Below, piece after piece: positions 44,282 to 53,840 of a stretch of DNA of 64,000 nt (the stretch's first letter is position 1; each line of letters starts with the position of its first letter). The notes beneath the pieces are model-generated. The model was not told the origin of the DNA and did not search any database. It saw only the letters and a list, made by a program, of their open reading frames with translations. The stretch spans positions 372,001 to 436,000 of the forward strand of contig NZ_LS483446.1 in assembly GCF_900476215.1 (NCBI RefSeq), read 5' to 3'. Source of the stretch: Helicobacter mustelae (GTDB lineage: Bacteria > Campylobacterota > Campylobacteria > Campylobacterales > Helicobacteraceae). The position numbers and the translations under genes are program-made.

Positions 44282-44824
44282 ATGGACAAAGATTTTTTAA
44301 AAACACTCAAAAAGCATTTGGATGGGATAGAGGGCGCAGAATTTGAAGTCAAAAACATGAGAAATTCTAGTAGGAAAAATCATCAATTTGGTGAGGATAT
44401 CAAAAGTGCCAATGAGTTCATTGGCGCGCTGCAGGTGGTGGATATCGCGCTCAAAAAAATTCTCAATGAAGCAAAAAACATTGATGGGGAATTTGAAGAA
44501 ACCAATACCCAGTATGATCGCGTGAGTTACAACATCGAGCAGCTCATTGAGAAATGCAGCTTCATGGGCATGGCACTCTTTGATGTCAATATTAGCACAA
44601 ATTTTGGTGGCACAGAGATTTCCTTTGACATTGTTTCGCCTATGGCATTTATCCTGCAAAAAGACATGGAGAGCCTCTGTGGCTATGTGGGAGACAAGCG
44701 CGAGGAAATCAAACAAAAGCTAAGTCTCATCTCTGCGCGTCTGTGCGGCGAGATTCAAGAAGAGCCACAGGCTCTAAATCCCTTGGATAGTTTTGATTTC
44801 AGAGAATTTTCAAAAATGTTTTAA
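44282..44824 (+). CDS. Probable flagellin-chaperone partner (FliS co-chaperone, HP1076 type)
   Basis: A 180-residue soluble protein. Its N-terminal NSSRKNHQFGEDIKSANEFIGALQ matches my recollection of the H. pylori HP1076 family, which binds FliS and helps flagellin export. Long amphipathic helices dominate. The position next to csd4 is also as in H. pylori. AAAGGGAAAAAC precedes the ATG. The identity is from family pattern and context, not from a search. Confidence 0.75.
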   Translation: MDKDFLKTLKKHLDGIEGAEFEVKNMRNSSRKNHQFGEDIKSANEFIGALQVVDIALKKILNEAKNIDGEFEETNTQYDRVSYNIEQLIEKCSFMGMALFDVNISTNFGGTEISFDIVSPMAFILQKDMESLCGYVGDKREEIKQKLSLISARLCGEIQEEPQALNPLDSFDFREFSKMF

Positions 44825-44873
44825 AGCTTGCTTTGTTTTGGTAGAATGGGCGGAATTTTTTACAAGGGTTTTT

Positions 44874-46202
44874 ATGCTGCGCTTTGCTCCTTCACCCACT
44901 GGCGATATGCATATTGGGAATTTGCGCGCTGCGATTTTTAATTACATCATCGCCAAGCAAAGGAAAGAAAAATTTCTCATTCGCATCGAAGATACGGATT
45001 TTGCTAGAAATATTGCCGATAAAGACAAGGAAATCTTGAGCCTATTAAACCTCTTTGGGCTTTTGTGGGATGATTTGGTCTATCAGAGCCAGAATTTCTC
45101 AAAGCATCAGCATTTTGCACAAATCTTACTGGAGAAGGGTCTTGCATTTTGTTGCTATTGCACCAAGGAATTTTTGGAGCAAAAGCGCCTGGAAGCAAAG
45201 GAGGAGAAAATCCCCTTTCGCTATGAGGATGCGTGGGCAGAGTTGCAAAAAGATCAAAACACAAAGCCCGTGATTCGTCTAAGGGGCAGCGCTAGGGCGC
45301 TTGTTTTCAGAGATAGGATTAAGGGAGAGATTTGCTTTGAGCCCAGTGAGCTAGATAGCTTTGTGATCTTGCGTGAGGATGGGATCCCTACTTATAATTT
45401 TGCTTGCGCCATTGATGACATGCTCTATGATATTTCTTTCATCGTTCGCGGGGAGGATCATGTAAGCAATACCCCAAAGCAAATGCTTATCCAAAAAGAT
45501 CTAGGCTATGACAAGAAGATAGAATATGCCCATTTGCCAATCATCCTAGGCCAAGATGGTAAAAAAATGAGCAAGAGGGATGCGAGCTCCTCAGTGGGAT
45601 ATCTTTTGAGCGAGGGTTTTTTGCCCCAGGCGATTATAAATTATCTCATTAGCATGGGTAATCACACTCCCAAAGAGGTTTTCACTTTGCAAGAGGCAGT
45701 GGAGTTTTTTGACATCAATCTCATCGCAAAATCCCCGGTGAAATTCGACCTTCCAAGACTGCGATTTTTGAATCGCGAGCACCTAAAGCGCCTCAATGAA
45801 GGGGAGATGGCATTGCTGCTAGATTCTAAAGATCTTAGCATTGGTGCATTGGCAAAATTATTTTTGCAAGAGGCTAGCACGCTTAATGAGATTCGCACAA
45901 AGATAGAGCGAATTTTCTCTCCCAAGGATATTTATTCACCTTATGAAAATCAGGATTTTTCTAAGGAATCTTTGGTGTTATTTGAGGCATTGCAAGAGAT
46001 GTTATTACAAAAAGATTGCGCAAAAATGGAATATGAAGAATTCAAAAAAGAAGCCATGCAAAAAAGCACCCTCAAAGGGAAGGCGTTTTTTAAGCCCTTG
46101 AGGATTTTGCTTACGGGTGAATCTCATGGACTAGAGCTTGATGTTTTGTTTTTGTATCTGCGTCTGCATTTGAAAGAAATTTTGCGAATCAAGGAGGGGT
46201 GA
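44874..46202 (+). CDS. gltX2: Glutamyl-tRNA synthetase, GltX2 type
   Basis: A 442-residue class I synthetase starting MLRFAPSPTGDMHIGNLRAA (HIGH-type HIGN). KKMSKRDASS is its KMSKS loop. The shorter length and the HFNL-like middle region (VKFDLPRLRFLNREHLKRLN) fit GltX2, the enzyme that in Helicobacter charges tRNA-Gln with glutamate for later amidation by GatCAB. A separate GltX1 should exist elsewhere. The ATG at 44874 has AAGGG upstream; the longer frame to 44793 overlaps the FliS co-chaperone gene. Confidence 0.88.
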   Translation: MLRFAPSPTGDMHIGNLRAAIFNYIIAKQRKEKFLIRIEDTDFARNIADKDKEILSLLNLFGLLWDDLVYQSQNFSKHQHFAQILLEKGLAFCCYCTKEFLEQKRLEAKEEKIPFRYEDAWAELQKDQNTKPVIRLRGSARALVFRDRIKGEICFEPSELDSFVILREDGIPTYNFACAIDDMLYDISFIVRGEDHVSNTPKQMLIQKDLGYDKKIEYAHLPIILGQDGKKMSKRDASSSVGYLLSEGFLPQAIINYLISMGNHTPKEVFTLQEAVEFFDINLIAKSPVKFDLPRLRFLNREHLKRLNEGEMALLLDSKDLSIGALAKLFLQEASTLNEIRTKIERIFSPKDIYSPYENQDFSKESLVLFEALQEMLLQKDCAKMEYEEFKKEAMQKSTLKGKAFFKPLRILLTGESHGLELDVLFLYLRLHLKEILRIKEG

Positions 46203-46435
46203 TGGGGATCTTGTCTTTTTTGATCAATGTGTATATTTGGATTGTAATCATCGTAAGCCTATTGTCTTTTACACGGGTGGATACCACTCATCCCATAGTG
46301 AAATTTTTGTTTCAGATCACAGAGCCTGTGTTTCATTTTTTTCGCTCTAGGCTGCCTCTGACATACCAAAATATCGATTTTACCCCCTTAGTGGTGGTTC
46401 TTCTTCTAAGCATCATCAATCATCTAATAGCCTAA
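46202..46435 (+). CDS. YggT-family integral membrane protein
   Basis: A 77-residue protein with two membrane helices (MGILSFLINVYIWIVIIVSLLSF and FTPLVVVLLLSIINHLIA) and the family motif VKFLFQITEPVFHFFRSRLP between them. The function is not settled; relatives are linked to osmotic stress or cell division. The ATG overlaps the gltX2 stop by one base, with AAGGAGGG upstream. slt begins 10 bases later. Confidence 0.85.
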   Translation: MGILSFLINVYIWIVIIVSLLSFTRVDTTHPIVKFLFQITEPVFHFFRSRLPLTYQNIDFTPLVVVLLLSIINHLIA

Positions 46436-46444
46436 GGAGTGGGG

Positions 46445-48079
46445 ATGAAGAAGTGGAGTTTGCTTTTTTGTTTTTGTGGATGTATTTTTGCCAAAGAAAT
46501 CACTATAGATTTTCTTCAAAAGCAACCCCAGGGTGTGGCGCGGGATTTTTATATTTGGTATTTTATTTCGCGGGATAAGACGAGTATTGATGAGGCAAAG
46601 GTCGCTTATGATTTGGTTTTTAAAAAAACTCCCAGGATTGAAAAGGCAATGGAAAAAAAAGGCATTATTCATGAAATGCCTCGCGATATTTATTGCAAAA
46701 AACTGGATTTTGATGCATTGAAAAAAGAAGATGCAGATTGCATCGCCTATGGAATCAAGCTAAGCCTCATTCCCACATTACCCCAAGCAGATGTAGACAT
46801 ACTTCTTAATGCCCTAAAAGAGGGGCATGAGAATCTCTATGATCAGATTTTGGTGTTGCGCAGTCCAAGCATATTAAATGCTCTTTTATCCACCACTCCC
46901 AAAAATTTCGCACAAATTTTTCATGGACTAAGCTATGTGCAAAAACTTGCATTATTTAACCAAGGGGATTTTGACACTCAGGCATTAAAAAAGCTTTTGG
47001 ATGCCAATTTTTCTGGTGTGAACCGTGCGATAACAAAAATGATCTTAGATCCCAAATTTCATGGAATCAAAAATGCTCTGTCTGAGATTGAAGTTGGTCA
47101 ATCAGATGCCAACACTTTCTTTTTGCTGGGGATGAATGAGTTGCTATTGCAAAAACCAAAGAGGGCATTGGCGTATTTTGCAAAATCTCAAAATGTGGCA
47201 ATCGATCCTTTTATGCGGGATAGGGCATTGTTTTGGCAGTATCTTTTGAGTGAGGATCAGAGCTTTTTGCAGCAGGTTGCCCAAAGCACTTTTGTGGATA
47301 TTTTTTCTATCTATGCCAACAAAAAACTCCAAACCACTCCCAAATATCAAATTATCTCTGATTTTGAAATTTCTGGGGAAATGCCAAAATTTGACATAAA
47401 AAACCCTTTTGTATGGCAGCAAAAAAAAACAGAGATTTCTGGACTCAGCGGACAGAAGTATGAGGACGCCCTTGAGCAATTCCACTACAAAGAAAGTCTG
47501 CCGCATCTTGTTTTTTTTCTCAATCGCAAACATCGCTACAATCATAACTATTTCATTTTTGCCTATGATGATCCCAAATTATGGAGAAGCCCCTTGCAAA
47601 AGGCTCTAGTCTATGCTGTGGCGCGTCAAGAAAGCCATTTGCTCCCCGCACTCATTTCTAGCTCTTATGCACTGGGAATGATGCAAATCATGCCCTTTAA
47701 TGTGGAGCCATTTGCCAAGGATCTCAAGCTAAGAGACATTACGCTTTTTGATATGTTTGAACCAAGGATCGCGCTAAGGTTTGGAGCATTTTATCTTGAC
47801 CAGCTAGAGAAGGAATTCAAACATCCCCTGTTCATCGCCTATGCTTATAACGGAGGGCCAGGGTTTTTGCGCCGCACCTTGGCAAGAAATCATTTATTTT
47901 TGAAAGACAGAAAATATGAGCCTTGGATTTCTATGGAGCTTTTGCCCTATGATGAGTCTCGTTTCTATGGGATGAGGGTGATTGCCAATTATCTCATCTA
48001 TGCGCAAATGCTGGGAAAAGATATTGATGTGGAGGATTTTCTCAAGCAAACCATAAAATTTCAAAAAGGAAAGCAATGA
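46445..48079 (+). CDS. slt: Soluble lytic murein transglycosylase
   Basis: A 544-residue periplasmic enzyme with a signal peptide (MKKWSLLFCFCGCIFA), a long helical superhelix and a C-terminal Slt70 catalytic domain: VARQESHLLPALISSSYALGMMQIMP, catalytic Glu in RQES, then YAYNGGPGFLRR. It cleaves glycan strands to 1,6-anhydro products. The ATG at 46445 sits five bases after AAGGAG. A run of nine A at 47421-47429 lies inside the coding region and could slip. galU overlaps its stop by four bases. Confidence 0.93.
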   Translation: MKKWSLLFCFCGCIFAKEITIDFLQKQPQGVARDFYIWYFISRDKTSIDEAKVAYDLVFKKTPRIEKAMEKKGIIHEMPRDIYCKKLDFDALKKEDADCIAYGIKLSLIPTLPQADVDILLNALKEGHENLYDQILVLRSPSILNALLSTTPKNFAQIFHGLSYVQKLALFNQGDFDTQALKKLLDANFSGVNRAITKMILDPKFHGIKNALSEIEVGQSDANTFFLLGMNELLLQKPKRALAYFAKSQNVAIDPFMRDRALFWQYLLSEDQSFLQQVAQSTFVDIFSIYANKKLQTTPKYQIISDFEISGEMPKFDIKNPFVWQQKKTEISGLSGQKYEDALEQFHYKESLPHLVFFLNRKHRYNHNYFIFAYDDPKLWRSPLQKALVYAVARQESHLLPALISSSYALGMMQIMPFNVEPFAKDLKLRDITLFDMFEPRIALRFGAFYLDQLEKEFKHPLFIAYAYNGGPGFLRRTLARNHLFLKDRKYEPWISMELLPYDESRFYGMRVIANYLIYAQMLGKDIDVEDFLKQTIKFQKGKQ

Positions 48080-48897
48080 TAAAAAAATGTTTATTCCCCG
48101 CCGCAGGATATGGGACGAGATTTTTGCCTGCAACAAAGGCCATGCCAAAGGAGATGCTACCCATCCTAGATAAGCCTCTAATCCAGTATGGGGTGGAGGA
48201 AGCCATGCAGGCAGGATGTCATACGATGGCAATTGTCACAGGTCGCACCAAGCGCGCCATTGAAGATCATTTTGATATTAGCTATGAGATTGAGCACCAG
48301 ATTCAGGGCACGGAAAAAGAAGCCCATCTCAAGGAGTTGCGCCAAGTCATGGATCAGTGTACCTTTTCATACACGCGACAAAATAAAATGCTAGGGCTTG
48401 GGCATGCGATCCTCACAGGAGAGGCATTGATTGGCAATGAAGCATTTGCGGTGATTTTGGCAGATGATTTGTGTGTGAATCAAGAAGAAGGAGTGCTAGC
48501 GCAGATGGTGAAGCTTTATGAACGTCATCAATGCAGCATTGTGGCCATTGAAGAGGTGGAGGCAGAACAAATTGACAAATATGGAGTGATCGCAGGTAAG
48601 GAAATTGAGCAGAATGTCTATCGGGTGGATTTCATGGTAGAAAAACCTAGGCGTGAAGAGGCTCCTAGTAATTTGGCAGTGATTGGGCGCTATATTTTAA
48701 CTCCTGATATTTTTGATATCTTGCGCATCACTGAGCCTGGCAAAAAGGGTGAGATTCAGATTACGGATGCGTTGATGAAGCAGGCAAAGGCAGGAAGGGT
48801 GCTGGCTTATAAATTCAGAGGCAAGCGTTATGATTGCGGGAGTATTGCTGGTTTTGTAGAGGCCACCAATGCCCTCTATCAAAAAATCCAAGGCTAA
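48076..48897 (+). CDS. galU: UTP-glucose-1-phosphate uridylyltransferase
   Basis: A 273-residue nucleotidyltransferase. MIKKCLFPAAGYGTRFLPATKAMPKEMLP holds the UTP-binding loop, followed by VILADDLC, VEKPRREEAPSNLAVIGRYILTP and YDCGSIAGF. It makes UDP-glucose for lipopolysaccharide. The ATG overlaps the slt stop (ATGA). It lies in the conserved gltX2-yggT-slt-galU-murA-aspA block. Confidence 0.96.
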   Translation: MIKKCLFPAAGYGTRFLPATKAMPKEMLPILDKPLIQYGVEEAMQAGCHTMAIVTGRTKRAIEDHFDISYEIEHQIQGTEKEAHLKELRQVMDQCTFSYTRQNKMLGLGHAILTGEALIGNEAFAVILADDLCVNQEEGVLAQMVKLYERHQCSIVAIEEVEAEQIDKYGVIAGKEIEQNVYRVDFMVEKPRREEAPSNLAVIGRYILTPDIFDILRITEPGKKGEIQITDALMKQAKAGRVLAYKFRGKRYDCGSIAGFVEATNALYQKIQG

Positions 48898-48903
48898 ATT
48901 AGT

Positions 48904-49296
48904 GTGTATGATCTTGCATTTTATTTGACTTTTTTTATCATTTGTGGACTGTTTGGTTTTCCCATGCTGCTTTTTGCAGTGTTTTTTTTGTGGCAGAGTC
49001 CCAAGCCTTCAAAAAGGCCTACTCCAGCCCAGATTATAGAGAGCGTAGAAAACACCCAGAGCGTAGAAGAGATTTCCAAGGCCTATGCAATGTTTTATGA
49101 TTATTATGGCAGGATCCCAGTGGATCAAGAGGAGGGTAAGGAGTGGTTTGAGTATTTCACAAAGCTAATTAGCCTGTCAGTTGCGAGTGTTGAGATGGTG
49201 CTGGATTTGAGTGATAGGATCCAAAAGATTAACCAAGAGAGACAAAGAGAGGTCGTAGATTTGACTGCAAATATTTTGAGGACAAAGAAAAGATAA
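48904..49296 (+). CDS. Membrane-anchored protein of unknown function
   Basis: A 130-residue protein with one N-terminal membrane helix ([24 protein letters not shown]) and a cytoplasmic helical tail ([20 protein letters not shown], then [30 protein letters not shown]). A GTG start is used because no ATG fits; the ribosome-binding site is weak. It is seven bases after galU and 14 before murA, so it is co-transcribed. No function is recognised. Confidence 0.8.
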   Translation: MYDLAFYLTFFIICGLFGFPMLLFAVFFLWQSPKPSKRPTPAQIIESVENTQSVEEISKAYAMFYDYYGRIPVDQEEGKEWFEYFTKLISLSVASVEMVLDLSDRIQKINQERQREVVDLTANILRTKKR

Positions 49297-49309
49297 ACAA
49301 GGAAGAGTT

Positions 49310-50575
49310 ATGGATTATTTGAGGATTTTGGGGGAGCAAAAGATTGGGGGAGCGATTTGTGTTAGTGGAGCAAAAAATGCCGCCTTGCCACTTCTGGCAT
49401 GCGCTCTCCTTTATGAGGAGGGGCTAAGCTTGCATCATCTCCCTGATGTGGTGGATGTCAAGACCTTGGTGCGTTTGTTGGAGTATTTGGGATGTGAGAT
49501 TCTTTGGAAGGGGAGTCATCAATTATTTGTGAGTGCCAGGCGTTTGGTTCATACTAAGGCCACCTATGACATCGTGCGCAAAATGCGCGCTTCCATCCTT
49601 GTGCTAGGTCCCTTGCTTGGGAGATTTGGAAAATGTGAGGTGAGTTTGCCAGGAGGCTGTGCGATTGGTGCGCGTCCTGTGGATTTGCATATCAAAGCAA
49701 TGGAGAAAATGGGCGCAGAAATTCATATTGATAATGGCTATATCATTGCCAAGGCTCCCAATGGGCTTAGGGGTGCGCATATTACATTTGACAAAATTAC
49801 TGTAACGGGGACAGAGAATGTATTGATGGCTGCAGCTCTTGCCAAGGGAACCACGCAGATTCTCAATGCTGCCAAAGAGCCAGAAGTCGTGCAGCTGTGT
49901 GAGCTACTGCAACAGAGTGGGGTGAAGATAGAGGGGATTGGGAGTGATACTCTTGTGATTGAGGGCAGAGATGGCATAGCACTTCAAAGTCAAGAGATTC
50001 AAGTCATCCCAGATCGTATTGAGGCTGGGACCTATCTGTGTGCTGGTGCGATTTTGAATCAAAGGCTTGCATTAGAGAATGTAAATCCAAGGCATTTAGA
50101 GAGCATCACAGACAAGTTAGAAGAGATTGGATTTGGGATTGTGAGAAGGGAGAGTAGTGTGGAGATCTTGCCTGCTCAAAAGCGTAGAGCTTTTGAGGTA
50201 ATCACCACAGAATATCCTGGATTTCCCACCGATATGCAGGCCCAATTCATGGTGCTTGCCACGCAATGTGAGGGGACTAGCGTGATTGAGGAGCGTTTGT
50301 TTGAAAATCGCTTCATGCATGTGAGCGAGCTTCAAAGACTGGGTGCACACATCACGCTAAAGGGCAAGGTTGCTCAGATCACTGGTCCAATAGAGCTTAA
50401 TGGCGCGGATGTGATGGCAACGGATCTGCGTGCGAGCTCTGCTTTGGTTTTGGCCGCACTTGTTGCCAAAGGTTATACTCAAATACATAGAATTTACCAT
50501 CTTGATCGCGGCTATGAGGCCATTGAGGATAAGTTGCGTCAGATTGGGATTGACATCCAAAGATTAAAAGAATAG
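49310..50575 (+). CDS. murA: UDP-N-acetylglucosamine 1-carboxyvinyltransferase
   Basis: A 421-residue EPT-fold enzyme. [15 protein letters not shown] opens the first domain. The catalytic C117 lies in [16 protein letters not shown], the fosfomycin-sensitive form. [15 protein letters not shown] and [17 protein letters not shown] follow. It transfers enolpyruvate to UDP-GlcNAc, the first step of peptidoglycan synthesis. AAGGAAGAG precedes the ATG. aspA follows nine bases after its stop. Confidence 0.97.
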   Translation: MDYLRILGEQKIGGAICVSGAKNAALPLLACALLYEEGLSLHHLPDVVDVKTLVRLLEYLGCEILWKGSHQLFVSARRLVHTKATYDIVRKMRASILVLGPLLGRFGKCEVSLPGGCAIGARPVDLHIKAMEKMGAEIHIDNGYIIAKAPNGLRGAHITFDKITVTGTENVLMAAALAKGTTQILNAAKEPEVVQLCELLQQSGVKIEGIGSDTLVIEGRDGIALQSQEIQVIPDRIEAGTYLCAGAILNQRLALENVNPRHLESITDKLEEIGFGIVRRESSVEILPAQKRRAFEVITTEYPGFPTDMQAQFMVLATQCEGTSVIEERLFENRFMHVSELQRLGAHITLKGKVAQITGPIELNGADVMATDLRASSALVLAALVAKGYTQIHRIYHLDRGYEAIEDKLRQIGIDIQRLKE

Positions 50576-50584
50576 AGGTGAAGA

Positions 50585-51976
50585 ATGAAGACAAGAAAAG
50601 AGCATGATTTTATCGGGGAAATGGACATTAGTAATGAAGTTTATTATGGGATTCAGACATTCCGCGCGCTGGAGAATTTTTGCATCACCAGAAGAAGGCT
50701 TGGGGATTATCCCATTTTTGTCGAATCTCTAGCAAAGGTCAAAAAAGCTGCTGCGCTGGCAAATCACGAACTTGGAAAACTCGATGATAGGCTTTGTGAT
50801 GCGATTTGTAGGGCCTGTGATAAGGTGATTGCTGGGGAATATCATGATCAATTTGTTGTGGATATGATCCAGGGGGGTGCGGGCACGAGTACAAATATGA
50901 ATGCCAATGAGGTGATTGCAAATCTAGCCCTTGAGATCTTGGGGCATAAAAAAGGAGAGTATCAATACTGCCATCCCAATGATCATGTAAATCTCTCTCA
51001 ATCCACCAATGACGCCTATCCCACCGCGCTTCGCGTTGCGCTGTATGAGCGTTTGACCAATATGACAGAATACATGAAGATCTTGCGTGATTCTCTTGCT
51101 AGGAAGAGTCATGAATTCAAACATGTCATCAAGATGGGGCGCACCCAACTCCAGGATGCTGTGCCAATGACTCTGGGTCAGGAATTCAAAACCTTTGAGC
51201 TCATGATATCTAAGGTCATTGACCGGGTTTTGGAGTCTAGAAATCTTGTGCGCATTATCAATCTTGGGGGCACTGCCATCGGCACTGGGATCAACACCCA
51301 TCCAGATTACAAAAAAATCGCAGAGAAAAAGATCCAAGAGGTCACGGGTCATCCCTTCATCACCGCCCAAGATCTCATTGAGGCCACACAGAGCACAGGT
51401 GCATATGTACAGGTGAGCGGTTTGCTTAAGCGTGTGGCTGTCAAGCTCTCAAAAATCTGCAATGACTTGCGTTTGTTAAACTCTGGACCTAGAGCAGGAC
51501 TTAATGAGATTAATCTACCCAAGATGCAGCCAGGCAGCTCCATCATGCCAGGCAAGGTCAATCCTGTGATTCCTGAGGTGGTGAATCAGGTATGCTTTGC
51601 AGTCATTGGAAATGACGTGGCAATCACCATGGCAGCAGAGGGTGGGCAGCTTCAGCTCAATGTCTTTGAGCCTTTGATTGCTTATAATATCTTTGAATCC
51701 ATCATCATGCTCTCTCGCGCCATGGAGACCTTGGCTACAAAATGCATCGATGGAATCACTGCAAATGAAGAAATCTGCAAGAATTTCGTGCTAGGAAGTG
51801 TGGGCATCGTCACTGCACTCAATCCCTACATTGGCTATGAAAACTCCGCATCCATTGCAAAAGAATCGCTTAGCACTGGCAAAAGAGTCTATGACATCGT
51901 GCTGGAGCGCAATTTGCTGAAAAAAGAACAGCTTGATGAAATTCTTTCTTTAGACAATCTTGTCCCTCAAAGATGA
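50585..51976 (+). CDS. aspA: Aspartate ammonia-lyase
   Basis: A 463-residue member of the fumarase/aspartase superfamily. Motifs are GGAGTSTNMNANEVIANLALE, NLSQSTNDAYPTALRVAL, MGRTQLQDAVPMTLGQEF and the signature GSSIMPGKVNPVIPEV. It converts aspartate to fumarate and ammonia, feeding fumarate respiration in micro-aerobic Helicobacter. TSTNMNANE favours aspartase over fumarase. The UDG-like gene overlaps its stop by four bases. Confidence 0.94.
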   Translation: MKTRKEHDFIGEMDISNEVYYGIQTFRALENFCITRRRLGDYPIFVESLAKVKKAAALANHELGKLDDRLCDAICRACDKVIAGEYHDQFVVDMIQGGAGTSTNMNANEVIANLALEILGHKKGEYQYCHPNDHVNLSQSTNDAYPTALRVALYERLTNMTEYMKILRDSLARKSHEFKHVIKMGRTQLQDAVPMTLGQEFKTFELMISKVIDRVLESRNLVRIINLGGTAIGTGINTHPDYKKIAEKKIQEVTGHPFITAQDLIEATQSTGAYVQVSGLLKRVAVKLSKICNDLRLLNSGPRAGLNEINLPKMQPGSSIMPGKVNPVIPEVVNQVCFAVIGNDVAITMAAEGGQLQLNVFEPLIAYNIFESIIMLSRAMETLATKCIDGITANEEICKNFVLGSVGIVTALNPYIGYENSASIAKESLSTGKRVYDIVLERNLLKKEQLDEILSLDNLVPQR

Positions 51977-52608
51977 AATATAGGCTCAAGCAATACCAGC
52001 AACTCAAAAAACTCTATATTCTCAAAGCTCTGGGGCAGCGCTACATAGAGCGCGCTCAAGAGCCCTCTCTAGCTCAAGATGACCAAAAAGAGGATTTGCA
52101 TTCCCTGCGTCAAAAAATATTGCATTGTAGGTTCTGTGAGCGCAGCAAGATCCAAGAACCTATTTTTGGTATCTTGAATACAGCTGCACGCGTGGTTTTT
52201 GTCACTCCCACTCCCATCCTGGATGCCAAAAACCAATTCCTGCCAAATCGCAGTGCCAGGATGCTTCAAGACATCTTGACCAATGTTTTTGGTTTTGATG
52301 CTAGGGAATATGGCATTCTCTCTCTTTTAAAATGCGCAGATACCCCCATCACAAAAGAAGAATTTTTGCAGTGCCAATTACATTTTTTTGCCCAATTGCA
52401 AAAAATGCCCCATGCCATGGTTTTATGTTTTGGAGGCAAGGAGGCTTTGGATTTTTTTGATTTATTGGATCAGAATTTCTTTGGAAAGTTGATAAAATTG
52501 CGGGATCAGAGGTTTTTAATTACTTACTCTTTATTGGATTTATTGAAAAACCCCTCCCTGAAAAGAGAAACCATGCAGCACCTATCCTTGCTAAAAGAGG
52601 CTTTATGA
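51973..52608 (+). CDS. Uracil-DNA-glycosylase-fold protein with degenerate active site
   Basis: A 211-residue protein. It has a helical N-terminus, CRFCER and further cysteines (KCADTP, CFGG) that could hold an iron-sulfur cluster as in type 4 uracil-DNA glycosylases. VVFVTPTPILDAKNQFLPNRSARMLQDIL aligns with the GEAPG...GRAG region, but the GEAPG catalytic loop reads TPTPI. Glycosylase activity is therefore doubtful. It overlaps aspA by four bases and the next gene by four bases. Confidence 0.65.
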   Translation: MKYRLKQYQQLKKLYILKALGQRYIERAQEPSLAQDDQKEDLHSLRQKILHCRFCERSKIQEPIFGILNTAARVVFVTPTPILDAKNQFLPNRSARMLQDILTNVFGFDAREYGILSLLKCADTPITKEEFLQCQLHFFAQLQKMPHAMVLCFGGKEALDFFDLLDQNFFGKLIKLRDQRFLITYSLLDLLKNPSLKRETMQHLSLLKEAL

Positions 52609-53831
52609 GATTGATTTTGTTTTTTGTATTTTGTGCATTTTTGTGGAGCAAGAGCTATGTGATCTCTCCACTGCCTCCCCCGCGCCAAGAGGTTTTGGAC
52701 ATCAATACAAAGAAATGTGATGCTAAATGTCTCTATAAAATGTATGAGAAAAAGCGCTATTTTTCTTTTATCTCTGAATTTGACCCTGCAATCAAAGATC
52801 AAGACCTGCGCGCAAAGCTTACTTATTTGCTGGGTGAAATGAATATTTTCATGGATGCGAGTTTTTTTGAAGAAATTAAAGATGCCAAAAAAATCCGCAT
52901 TGCCCTGCTTGTCCCCAAGGATGTTGTAGGGCGCTATTCTGTGATTGGGATCAATATGATTTTGGCATATCTTACCAGCAGAAATGTGACTTTTTCCTTT
53001 GAGGTATTTGATAGTAAGATCGAGGAGCCAGAGGCGCTGCACTATGCTTATGAGGAAATTCGCCAAAAGAAATTTGACTCTGTTGTGGCAATGCTTACTC
53101 AAAATGGAGTGGAGAAGTTATTGAGTGATACAAAGATTTCTTTGCCTACTTTTGTACCTACAGTCAATAAAAAACAGATAACAGATCGCCATATACCTGA
53201 AAATTTATTTTTTGGCGGGATTGATTACAAAGAGCAGATTCAGATGCTCTATGACTTTGCCAAAAGCGACGCTGTGGTGGAATACAATGATACCAGCAAT
53301 ATTGGAAGGTGGCTTGCAGACTTGAGTAAGCAGGCTGGCTTTCCTATCATATTTCAAGAATCCATCAATAACGAAAAGGCTGCGCGTTTTTCCAAAGAGA
53401 TCAAAAAACAAGTTGAGATCCTCAAAGAAAGCGATGTTTTGTTAAATATCCCTGTAATCAAAACAGGCCTCATCCTCCCTCAAATTGGTTTTTTAGAAGA
53501 GGGTCCCAAGCGCTTCTTTTCCACTCAGATCAATTATAATCCCTCGCTTTTGATGCTAGTTAAACCCAAAGATCGGGTGAATTTCTATGTGGTCAATGCC
53601 ATTGGCAAGGCGGATAATTATCTTGTTGGTTATGGGCTTTTGCTAGGCAGTGATTTGCAATATGATTGGGTGAGTTATTCCATTGGCATTGGGGTGGAGA
53701 TGTTTTTTTTGAATCGCGGCGAAAAGATTCGCAAATTTTTCTCTGAAACCCTGCAAGATGGGCAGGTCCAATATGTCAACAAAATCTACCGCACACAGAA
53801 AAATAATTTTCAAGAAATGCAGCAACAATAA
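52605..53831 (+). CDS. Predicted periplasmic protein with a binding-protein-like fold
   Basis: A 408-residue protein with a signal peptide (MRLILFFVFCAFLWSKS). The middle region looks like a type 1 periplasmic-binding fold: IRIALLVPKDVVGRYSVIGINMILAYL followed by FDSVVAMLTQNGVEKLL. A closing segment (LVGYGLLLGSDLQYDWVSYSIGIGVEMFF) resembles beta strands. No named family is recognised. It is coupled to the UDG-like gene upstream and lies just before the phosphate permease gene. Confidence 0.65.
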   Translation: MRLILFFVFCAFLWSKSYVISPLPPPRQEVLDINTKKCDAKCLYKMYEKKRYFSFISEFDPAIKDQDLRAKLTYLLGEMNIFMDASFFEEIKDAKKIRIALLVPKDVVGRYSVIGINMILAYLTSRNVTFSFEVFDSKIEEPEALHYAYEEIRQKKFDSVVAMLTQNGVEKLLSDTKISLPTFVPTVNKKQITDRHIPENLFFGGIDYKEQIQMLYDFAKSDAVVEYNDTSNIGRWLADLSKQAGFPIIFQESINNEKAARFSKEIKKQVEILKESDVLLNIPVIKTGLILPQIGFLEEGPKRFFSTQINYNPSLLMLVKPKDRVNFYVVNAIGKADNYLVGYGLLLGSDLQYDWVSYSIGIGVEMFFLNRGEKIRKFFSETLQDGQVQYVNKIYRTQKNNFQEMQQQ

Positions 53832-53840
53832 GGAGTGCTG

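Noticed and set aside
44152-44358. A 69-codon extension of csd4 upstream of its signal peptide
   Set aside because: It overlaps the divergent gene and its promoter and would bury the signal peptide.
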